NCBI GenBank assembly: GCA_001792895.1
Contig: MARA01000009.1
Coordinates: forward strand, 372,001-436,000
DNA: 64,000 nt
Source of the DNA: Lentinus brumalis
Lineage: Eukaryota; Basidiomycota; Agaricomycetes; Polyporales; Polyporaceae
Direction of reading: 5' to 3'
Shown here: piece by piece, positions 44,011 through 53,300 of the stretch
How positions within the stretch are numbered: position 1 is the stretch's first letter
Layout of the letters: each line of letters opens with the position of its first letter
The notes under the pieces: model-generated
What the model saw: only the letters and a program-made list of their open reading frames with translations
The model's database searches: none
Told to the model about the DNA's origin: nothing
Program-made: the position numbers and the translations under genes

Positions 44011-45108
44011 ATGCCCGACACCTTCTTCGCCAGCACCAAAAACCGCAAACGCAAGCGGGCGACGACTCGCGATGCCGGCCCGTCAACGTCGAGAGGCGGG
44101 GCACGCGGAGGCGGAAAGCAGACAGGGCACAAGCAGGCGTCCAAGCCCAAGACTTCGAAGCACACCGCGGACGAGGAACTCTCAGACGACGGACTCTCGG
44201 ACGAGACACCGGACGACAATGGCCGCGAGGGGATCGACGACATGGATCTGAGTGCGCCGGACGTTGACCCGGACGCGTACGAGAGCGCGCAGGAGGACGA
44301 GGACGAGACACCGGCGCAGAAGAGGCTTCGGCTGGCGAAGCTGTACCTCGACAATGTAAAAGAGGGCCTGTCTTTGGGTGCGTGGTTTGTCTCCTCACTA
44401 GGCGTGCTTGTTTTGACTGGCTCGCAGCGGAGATTGACAGGGAGCTCATCTCTGCGCGGCTGAAGCAAGAGCACCCTGGGAAAGTGCACTTGTTCGTTGC
44501 GGACAAGGTACGTTTGCTGTTTCCTTTCATTGCACTTTCATCGCTCATTTTACGGTAGTACGACCTCGAGCACGCTCTGTCAATACGAACAAAACGCGCA
44601 CACCGATTTTCCGCGACGGCAGCCGTCTCTTCCTCCGATGCTCGCTGGCTGTACACCTCGGGCAAGGAGGGCTCGATCGTGGAGTGGGACCTTCACACCG
44701 GCCGACAAGCGCACACGTTCCACAAGGTCCGTTTGGACAAGGGCAAAGGCAAAGGCGACGCGGGCGAGGTCAAGGGACATACGGACGAGGTGTGGGCGCT
44801 GGCGGTGAGTCCGGACGGCAAGTACCTGGCGAGTGGCGGGAAGGATCGGCGCGTGGGGTGTGGGACATGGAGAAGAACGAGTGGGTGAAGGCGTTTGGGG
44901 GACACCGCGACAGTATATCTGTGAGCACTGCGCTTCCGCCCTCACTTGTATGGTTATCTAACTTCGCGCGCAGGCCCTCGCATTCCGGAAAGCACAACCG
45001 TCATTGCAGACGCCGGCACAACTGTATTCTGGTTCGTACGACCGGTCGCTGAAGCTGTTTGACCTGTGGACGATGGGATATGTGGAGACCCTGTTCGGGC
45101 ACCAGTAG
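44011..45108 (+). pseudogene. RRP9: RRP9/U3-55K WD-repeat protein, 3' truncated at the hAT insertion
   Basis: ATG at 44,011: MPDTFFASTKNRKRKRATTR, a basic/acidic N-terminus, ..QKRLRLAKLYLDNVKEGL, spliced to AEIDRELISARLKQEHPGKV, then WD repeats LYTSGKEGSIVEWDLHTGR, GHTDEVWALAVSPDGKYLAS, GGKDRRVG, ..GHRDSIS joined to ALAFRKAQPSLQ, YSGSYDRSLKLFDL and MGYVETLFGHQ. The order and the RLRLAKLYL motif are those of Rrp9, the U3 snoRNP WD protein needed for 18S rRNA processing. A GGGG run at 44,855-44,858 has one base too few, breaking the frame; then the frame stops at the TAG formed by the transposon end. At least three WD repeats and the C-terminus are missing, and the far side of the transposon does not resume them. 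Confidence 0.85.
45098..45105. repeat. Left target-site duplication of the hAT element
   Basis: GGCACCAG, exactly repeated at 50,181-50,188 on the other side of the element. Confidence 0.9.
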
Positions 45109-45240
45109 GGAATGGCGCGGGTCCGGGTAACCCGCGGGTACCCATACACATACCCGCGCGGGTCCGGGTCCGGGTCGCCGCCGAGGGACCCGCGCCAAAC
45201 CCGTACCCATATAGGCAATACCCGTGCTTACCCGCGGGAT
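45106..45240. repeat. Left terminal inverted repeat and subterminal motif array
   Basis: 17-bp terminal repeat followed by multiple ACCCGCGGGT, CCGGGT and TACCCAT motifs in both orientations. Matches in kind the array at the right end. Confidence 0.8.
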
Positions 45241-45440
45241 TGTACTGACCTTCGCGCTTCTGCTACGGCAGATTCCGGGCTGTGTAACCTTACAACTGCA
45301 CAGTTGTGGCTTGAATCCAGCCATAGTGCACGCACAAGTATTATATAAGCTATATAACAGAAACCAATAAGTATTTGTACCTAAGACACACCAATCTGAC
45401 CGCCTCTCCTCCCCTGCTCTTACTCGAGTCACTCATCCAC

Positions 45441-48400
45441 ATGCCAAGTCGCTCAGCCACCGGTACAAGCCAGAAAGCGGCACGCGAGGGTGCACGGAAG
45501 AGTACTGCGCAGAAGGTTGCCAAGTCGAAGGCTACGGGCAGCGGTTCTCGCGGCAAGCGCAAGCGTGTGGTCTCCTCTGATGAGGAGAGCGCATCAGAAG
45601 ATGGTCCTCCAGCTCCGAAGAAGACGCGCAAGGGCCCGGAGGACGCGGCATTGGAGGAGGAAGGATTTGTGATGGTTGGGGTGGGAAGAGAGGAACAGGA
45701 CGGCGAGGAGGATGAGGAAGAGCTCGCCAACCTCGAAGAGCTGACTGACGAGCAGCTCCTCGGTACGTGTTAAAGTAGGAATAGTACTCGAACTCTTTAC
45801 AACGCTGACAAATGGGTTCACAGAGAAGCTCTCGGACCGCTGGAGATCGTGCGTCTACGCGTTCTTCAAGGATCCCGAAATCGAGGAGGTTGAGGGCCGC
45901 CGGTGTCTGGTATTCAAGTGTTCGGCCAAGCCCTGCCGTGTCGGGACCCCAGTGCGCCGGTACCTCGACAAGAAGGATCGCTCGTCGAGCAGCAATCTTT
46001 TCAAGCACGCCCGCTCCTGCTGGGGCACAGAGGCTATTGAACAGGCCCGCGAGCTGGGAGACATAGCACGGGTCCGGAACACGTTGGTCGCGAACATCTT
46101 GAAGAACGGTAGAATCACCGAGTTCTTTGCGCCCGTCAAGAAGGGGGCGCCTACGTACTCAAACAGGGCTCTCTCTCGGATACAAATCAGGTGTGTGAGC
46201 TTCACATTAACGCGTGGAGAGCCGGGGTGACACAGTATCGGCAGAATCGAATTCGTACGATGGGTTGCAGAGAGTTATCGGCCGTTCGCGATAGCGAGGG
46301 ATGCGGGCTTCCTGCGCCTGATGCTGAACGGGCGGCCGAATTACTACATCCCATCTCCGACGACCATCTCCCGCGACCTCAAGATAATCTTCGCGATCGT
46401 ACGGTGTCGCCTCGCGAAGATGCTTCAGGTGAGCGCGAGGCCCCTGCCACTCGGAACGTTACTCACCTGTCGTCCCATACCAGGAATACCCGGGGCGTCT
46501 GCACTTCTGCACAGATGGGTGGACTTCGCCAAACCACCGCCCGTTTGTGGCGTTTACAGTGCACCTCGAGCTCAACGGCGCCGCATTGTGTATCGTCCTT
46601 GACATCGTCGAGCTGGCCAAGGTGTGTAAGGGCTCTTGTACGGCAGACTGGCTTCATGTTGACACCGCGCACCCAGTCGCACTCTGGCGCTAATCTTGCA
46701 GACACCTTTGCGGACGTGTTGACGGACTTTCAGATAGACAAAAAGGTGAGCGACTCACGTTACGGCTTGCAGCATATATACTGATGTCTATGATGCCACA
46801 GATCATGAACGTTACATGTGACAACGCTTCAAACAACGATACGATGATCACGCACCTCGGTACCCTTATCCCCGCCTTCCAAGGCGATTTCCACCGCACT
46901 CGCTGCTTCGCCCATATCATAAACCTCGTCGTCAAGTCGATGTTACGCCAATTCGATGCCAAGAAGGGTTCAGAAGCCGAGGCCGAGCTCGATGACGATG
47001 TGCGTGCGTTGCTCCAGCTTGCCGAAACGTTGGCCGAGGAAGACGCTGCGGCCTTGGCAGCTCGTCGCGAGGAAGAAGGAGAGGACGCCCCGCTGGAGGA
47101 TGATGAAGAGTGGGTAGACGAGGTGGAGACTTTGTCGGCGGAGGAGAGGGAAGAGTTTGAGCAGCAGGTGATACCAGTTAAGCTCGTTCTCGCAAAGGTA
47201 CGTGGCACCATGATCGTGGCCGGCCAAATCCGCTAACCGTGAGAGACAGGTCCGTAAACTGGCGTTCAAGATCGTGAACTCAAGCACGATCCTCTTGCCG
47301 GCATGGCGGGATCTCTGTCGTGAGCTTAACCTCCCAGAGAAGCTTATTCCGCGCGACGTCCAGACGCGCTGGAACTCAACGTTCGACATGGCTCACACCG
47401 CCTACGATTACAAAAAGGTATACCGCCGTATCACAGCGGATAGTGAATTGGGACTCCGGGCGTTTGAGTTGTCGGCCCGAGAATGGACAATACTGAAGCA
47501 ACTCCGAGATACATTGAAGGTTCTATTTCCCACCCCTCTCGTGTCCTACCCACGCACTGACCCATCGCGTTCCTTGCTTTCCCTCTCACCACCATCTCTC
47601 TCACCACCGCATCTCTCCTTCCCCGTCCCCCGGTGCTGTCCTCATGCCTCGACCTCGACCCTCTCCAGATGTTCAAGGACGCCACCCTTTTCTTCTCCCG
47701 AGGCTCTCCTAACATTGCGGCAGTAATCCCCGCGATGGACCATATCGACAAGTCTCTCACCAACGGCGCTCGCGATGACAACCTCGACGTTGCAATCCGG
47801 ACGGCCATCGGGATCGCGAAGAAGACCCTCAACAGGTACTACAAGTTGTCCGACATGTCCGCGACGTACCGGATCGCAATGAGTAAGTGCAGTTAGTCCG
47901 TCACTATGCCACGTCACTAATTACGATTACGCAGTCATGCATCCTCGACACAAGCTTCGTTATTTCGAGAAGGCGGGCTGGCCGAAGCGGTGGATTGACG
48001 AGGCTCTCGAGATGGCACAGGAGGAGTACGAGCTCAACTACCGCCACCTCGACGACGCTGCGGCTGCAGCTGCAGATCCCAACCCTACCGATGACGAGTC
48101 AAGCACCGGGGCACCCTCGGCAGGTGCTAAGGCGGCTTTCAGCCGCGACGGCTCGAGGCTCAACATCAGTGAGCTGCCAGAGGTGCGTGTCTTCGTGCTG
48201 TCGCGCGAATGCTTGTGACTCATCCCCTCTCTTTGTGTATCACAGAGCGCAAATCTCTTCGATGTTCTGGAGTCCGTCGATGATGCGAACGTCACGGACG
48301 AAGGTGACCGGCTCGCCCGCTACCTCGCCGCTGAACCCGAGCCCTGCAAGGACCCGATTGCGTACTGGTGCGAGCGCAAGGGCTCCGCACCCGGCCTCGC

Positions 48401-48754
48401 TCGCATGGGACTCGACTACTCGACTATCCCCGGTGAGTCCTCTCGTTTCACCTGTCCCGTTCGTGTATTGCGTTGTGCTGATGAAACACCCTTTCAGCCA
48501 CTTCCGTCGATGTCGAGCGTACCTTCAGCAGAGGACGACTCTGCTTGTCTCATGTTCGCAGCCGTCTCAGCTCCCAGACAACCCGCGCCCTCCTCTGTGT
48601 GGGCGAGTGGTCGCGTCTCGATCTCATCCGACCAACTGACCTCAAGTCTGGTGATGGGAATGTGCCAGAGCTCGACGGCGATGAGGAGTACGAGATGGAG
48701 GATGGGTGGGAGAGGGTGAGCAAGGCCAGGGATGCTCGGTCAGGATCCTCGTAG
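45441..48754 (+). CDS. hAT transposase with BED-like zinc finger
   Basis: ATG at 45,441 (MPSRSATGTSQKAAREGARK; upstream in-frame codons lack ATG). N-terminal basic then acidic linker; a BED-like finger with FKCSAKPC and SNLFKHARSCW; then SPTTISRDLKIIFA; CTDGWTSPNHRPFVAFTVHL with the first catalytic Asp; VTCDNASNNDTMITHL with the second; RCFAHIINLVVK; an acidic insert; RDVQTRWNSTFDM (RW motif). The last exons give SPNIAAVIPAMDHIDKSL, PIAYWCERKGSAPGLARM and the hAT dimerisation domain ATSVDVERTFSRGRLCLSHV..RSRLSSQTTRALLCVGEW. TAG at 48,752. About nine short introns, all canonical. All hAT signatures are intact, so the enzyme may be functional. Confidence 0.9.
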
Positions 48755-49068
48755 AGTGGTAGTGTAGTACCCTCGCATCATGTACGTAGGCTTCGTCCTT
48801 GTGTGCGCTTGGACCCATCGACTCCACCGTCAAGCCCATCTCCCTTGCACATGAACCAATCACCTTCGTGCCTGAGGCCGACGTCGGCCTTGAGCCCCGG
48901 TATCACCCGTCCTACCGCAACTCCATCTACGTCTGAACTGGTTCGAACTCGTCGTCACCTCGGTCGACCAGCTACGCAGGACCGACTCGGACGAAATTTT
49001 GGTCAACGCGGACATCCCTCCCTCTTTCTGCGTCCTCTTCTCGACCAGCGACTTCCCAGTTCTTTGCT

Positions 49069-49928
49069 ATGCCCTCCACCGCCGTCTTCACTCCTCCCGC
49101 GAGCCCCACACCCTCTGTCGAGAGCCCGCAGGACACAGACGACGACCTCCCTCGACTCTCGTCCACATTTCCCGCAGAACGACACTTCGCGCACGCGCGT
49201 GCCATCTTACGATCCCGCCTGCCCAACCCAACGCTCGCGAGCGCGTTTCAAGAGGTCGAGGCCACAACTGCTCACCTCGCGAACATAATCGCGGATCTCA
49301 CAGGCGGCGAAGCACGCGTCCAGCTGCGCGAGGACGCCTTTCTGTTCATCAACGAGGCCCCGTTGCGCACCTATGTCCTCCGCATTGCTGGGCAGGTATC
49401 GGGACGAGTTGCTGAGGTTTGAAGGATCACATTACGATGTATGTCTCGTATTTTCTGACCGTCCGTTCTGCAGTTTGTCCTCCCCGCAAATGCCTCTGTG
49501 CTCACCCTCCTACCCATGGCGCCCTTTGTTCGCTGGGTCCGTGCGTTCGAGCGTGGGGAGTTTGGGATCCCAGATGAGATCACTCCTGCGCAGCGCGAGC
49601 TGCTGGTTGATTTCGCGCACGTCTGGGAGATGTTCATACGCAGCCCATGTGTGGGGCGCACCTGGCACATCTTCACGGCTGTCCTCCGCTCCCTTGTGAC
49701 GGACTCGAGCACGTTCGAGGGGTTCGAGGATGGAGGATTCACACAGCTCGCCATGCTGTCCACATGGGCCCGTCATCGCTATCCAGTAAGTTCACGGTCG
49801 TCTTCGCTCATGTGTGCCTTCATACTCATGTACTCTCGGCACATCAGGCCTGGTTCCGTACATCTGATGGGCTGGTAGATCCCGAAATGCCGGACTTGGT
49901 GTCTGTTTATGGCTCTTCTGAGGAGTAG
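49069..49928 (+). CDS. Second, unrecognised gene of the hAT element
   Basis: Three exons (49,069-49,395; 49,474-49,785; 49,848-49,928) with GTATCG..CTGCAG and GTAAGT..ATCAG introns in phase, giving 239 residues: MPSTAVFTPPASPTPSVESP, ..DDLPRLSSTFPAERHFAHAR.., then FVLPANASVLTLLPMAPFVR, WVRAFERGEFGIPDEITPAQ, FVHVWEM-like and FEDGGFTQLAMLSTWARHRY, ending ..VSVYGSSEE. Ser/Pro-rich N-terminus, helical remainder, no Cys/His cluster, signal peptide or catalytic motif seen. It lies between the transposase and the right end in the same orientation. It could be an accessory transposition factor or captured host gene; I do not recognise the family. Confidence 0.75.
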
Positions 49929-50004
49929 TTGTTATATAGCATGTACATATGATGTATGAAAGGCTTCGGTGCTCGAGTTGTGCACAACTGGTGTCATGTG
50001 AACC

Positions 50005-50180
50005 CACCATACCCGCTGTACCCGTCGTACCCGTCGTACCCGCCATACCCACGACGACCCGTACCCAAATCTACGATGACCCGTACCCGGAGATACCCGT
50101 ACCCGCATACCCGCGGGTTTGTGTGGGTATGGGTACGGGTACAGACGTCGGTACCCGTAAATTACCCGCGCCATTCCCTA
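50005..50180. repeat. Right subterminal motif array and terminal inverted repeat
   Basis: About ten TACCCG/TACCCA units on + (50,008-50,115) and their complements (50,118-50,150), then the 17-bp terminal repeat ending at 50,180. Confidence 0.8.
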
Positions 50181-50188
50181 GGCACCAG
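50181..50188. repeat. Right target-site duplication of the hAT element
   Basis: GGCACCAG, identical to 45,098-45,105. Confidence 0.9.
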
Positions 50189-50239
50189 GCGCCGGTGCCG
50201 TCTATATATATATAAGGGCCAGGACCTTGTTGTCGGAGC

Positions 50240-50317
50240 ATATCGCCGAGGGCTGCGCAACTGAGCTGGTCGCACGGGAGGGTGCGACCAGCTCAGCAGC
50301 GCAGCCTTCGGCGATAT
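50240..50317. repeat. 36-bp-arm foldback hairpin
   Basis: Arms 50,240-50,275 and 50,282-50,317 are complementary at 33 of 36 positions, with a 6-nt loop GGGAGG. Outer ends read ATATCGCCGA and TCGGCGATAT. Lies 52 bp right of the hAT target duplication and about 70 bp before the large dioxygenase gene's ATG. Might be a transposon end, a foldback element or a regulatory hairpin. Confidence 0.75.
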
Positions 50318-50385
50318 CACATTTCGCCCTGATTGGCTGGCCTGTGCGGCTGAGCCTTCTTACTATTGGTTACCGTTGACGCCGG

Positions 50386-53300
50386 ATGCCTATTCGTCCA
50401 GGCTTTGATCAAGTCCCCCTGGCCTCTTACTTATCCTCCGTCTATGCAGGTGTCAGTCGCCCGCACCTGCATAATGTATCCAGGTGTTATCATGCCCGGT
50501 AAGCGTCTCATGAACGAAGTTCGTACTATGCAGCTGATATATTGCACCGTACTTTTTGCAGAGAGCTGCGTCCGAGGTAAGTCGCAACGCTCCGTCATGG
50601 GTCTTCGTGCATTGTAACGACTGTGCTAGGGGCATGGGGGTAATGCTCTCGTTGGCTCATAAGACCGACGTTGGCGTACGCCCTCGGCAGCGATCGGGGT
50701 AAGCCCTCGATTGCGTCCTGCTACCCTATGGGCTCCCTCATTGGTCCACCTACCCGCGTGTCGGTCTTGGCGCCGGCACTGAGGCTGTCGCAGACCGACA
50801 ACGGTTGCGCATCGTCTATACCCGCCCCCGGTCTTGTCTTTCTTATTGTACTTATCATATGCAGTCTCGTTCAGTTTCCCGTATGCAGCTGGCTGCATTC
50901 GTCAGCGTATCATATCTTATGCGGCACTTACGAGCTCAACAAAGGAGGTTTCTTTTGACGACAGCAACGCCGGCTCAACGTTCGACAGGTAAACGTGCTT
51001 GGTGCGGCGTAATTGGGGTGCGCTCTACCGCCGCCGCCTTTGCCGACTGTCAGGGACAACGGGGACCCCAAATATTTGACCTTCTGCCCAGATATAAACC
51101 TTGCCTCTCCGCCGTGCTGTTTCTCGGCACCCCGACTTGCTTTTCCCTCTTCCAGTCCCCCGTTGCTGTTTCAGTCCCGTTTGCGGTACGTTTGCCATCC
51201 TCCCGTCTCGCTGGCATCGCTGATCTCATGCCGGGCTCCCCGCATCAGCTATCTACCGCGTTGCTCATTATTATGCCGGTCCAGTCGCGCATGTCGTCTC
51301 CGCCGGCTGAGCCCGGTAGGTTTCTGCACCGTTTTGCTTGGCGTGCGCTTCTGAGTCTTCCGTAGCACGGGCCAGGATCACGACCGTGGCGGAGGGGACA
51401 GTCGTAGACCTTCCAGGCCGTGACCCTCGTCTCCCTACGATGTACGTCGTGGAGAAGCATCCGCTCGTGGGGTTGGAGCGTCGCCCCAACAAGATATATG
51501 TCTGCCTTCAAGATACGACTCCCGCGGAGATGGATAAGTTTTACAAGTTCCTCGCCGACGCTCCCTTCCCGGAGGGGACCAACAGAGGGGTCTCTGATGC
51601 AGGTACGACGGCTTCTATTGGGCGTGAACACCGCAGAGACTTACCTTTCCATGGCAGGTTATCTCAAACTGCTGCCGGGCGATTATGTGTTCATGAGGGA
51701 TGTTCATGGGGACGGTGCACCCGGGAACGATTCCCTGCAGCTGTGGGTTACCGCACAGTGAGTCAGTGCTGCGTAACACATGTATCGCGTTGTAATGTAT
51801 CATCTTGAAAGCGGTTTGATCACTCGAAAGCATCGAAAGGCCATCAAGGATGCCCGTAACTCGGCTTTGGGTCCGCGGAAGCTCCGGACGCCCACCAAAC
51901 CGGTCGAGCAGAACGGGGCCTATGGTGAGGGCCTGCCTTGGGAAGCAGATCATCGTGCTGTCCATGTTGGTACTTCCGAGCGTTGCTATTCGCTCGTCCA
52001 TTCCTACCAGTCCCAGCGGAATTTGGTTGGACCATCACTCAGCGCGAAGATCGCGATGGACGAACCTCCGTCTCCCCACCTGCTTATGCACGAGAAGATC
52101 ATAAAGGCCCGTATGTTTCAACATGGGCCTCCTTCCAATTCTGAACAGTTTTGTAGGCTGTAACGCCTGTCGCCATGATAGCCCTCGAAGCGGGCGACGA
52201 GCGCATGTGCCGATCCATGAAGATGCAGGCTGATGCAACCAACCTTCCTCGCGTCGGCTGCCCGGAGAACTATGCCTATCCCATGCTTCAGGCTAACTTT
52301 ACGGGCACGAAGCGTGCGGACTGTCTCGCACGTATGTGACTGTTGATCAATTGTTAAGGACCCTGACATTGAGTTGATGCGGTTCAGTACCTGAAATGAA
52401 GGCCGACATGGGTGCATTCGGCGGAAAGCATTTCGACAACAAGGACTGTCCAGCCGGCGTCACATCGATGATGTGTTACAGCGATCTTTACCGATCAGAC
52501 AGCCCGGGTTACTTCATGGTGGGCGATCTGGGTGTGGCCATTGGTAGGTCTACATCGCCTCGTTCGCGCACTCGTTCACGCACGCGTACTAATCCTTGCC
52601 TAGAACTGCGGGGCCTTATTATTATCTCCTTCTGCGGGCTCCGCTTTCATGGCGGCTTTCCGCCGACTGCCTACCCCGGGAAGGCGCCGAAAAAGTGGTC
52701 GTATCGCTTCGTAGTCGTGTGCTACCCTCCCCGAGCTATGATGGACGGCAGCGCGATTCTGAGCTTTGCCGCGCTACCAGGCGGGCGATTCTTGTATATT
52801 CCGCCGGAATTCATCGATCCCAAGTGAGTTTGCTGAAGCAGATAGTCGGGTTCCGGGTTTGAAACCAAAACATTGAATAGATTTGACGATATGCCTGTCG
52901 CATCCAACATTGCGAGTTGGATCACCTCCGGGTGGTATCTGACATCGCCCGCGGCTTTCCTGGAGTATTATTATCGGGCAATGTGCCAGCTGAATCATCA
53001 TCTTTCCCGTCAGGTCCCCGAGAAAGCGAAGATGCGCGTAGACTTCGAGAAACTCGCGCAGTGTTTCTCGCTGGAGGACGAGCATGGCGATGTGATCAAG
53101 CCGAGCTTCTGGGAGCTGCACCCAGGCTCCAAGATCAAATCTTCGGAATTTGGATGCACACGCCAGGAAGCAGCTGCAGCATGGGACGCCCTCAAAACTG
53201 AACGCGGTCGCTACATTCCGCGTGTTGTACATCTACAGCTACAAAAGAACGGTAACTTGTCGATAGGTGTGGTGCTCTGGCGAAAGGCTGAGGCGGTTTG

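Larger units (their letters stand above)
45106..50180 (+). mobile_element. Complete hAT DNA transposon, 5,075 bp
   Basis: Begins TAGGGAATGGCGCGGGT and ends with its exact inverted complement (50,164-50,180), a 17-bp terminal inverted repeat with the hAT-type (C/T)AGGG start. The 8-bp duplication GGCACCAG flanks both ends, as expected of hAT integration. Both ends carry dense subterminal TACCCG/CGGGTA motifs (45,119-45,240 and 50,005-50,165), probable transposase-binding sites. Inside are a transposase (45,441-48,754) and a second gene (49,069-49,928), both on + and both with clean splice sites and no stops, so the element looks recent and possibly active. Confidence 0.95.

Noticed and set aside
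45106..45240. Possible CRISPR-like array from repeated TACCCG motifs
   Set aside because: Irregular short motifs at transposon ends; the genome is eukaryotic.
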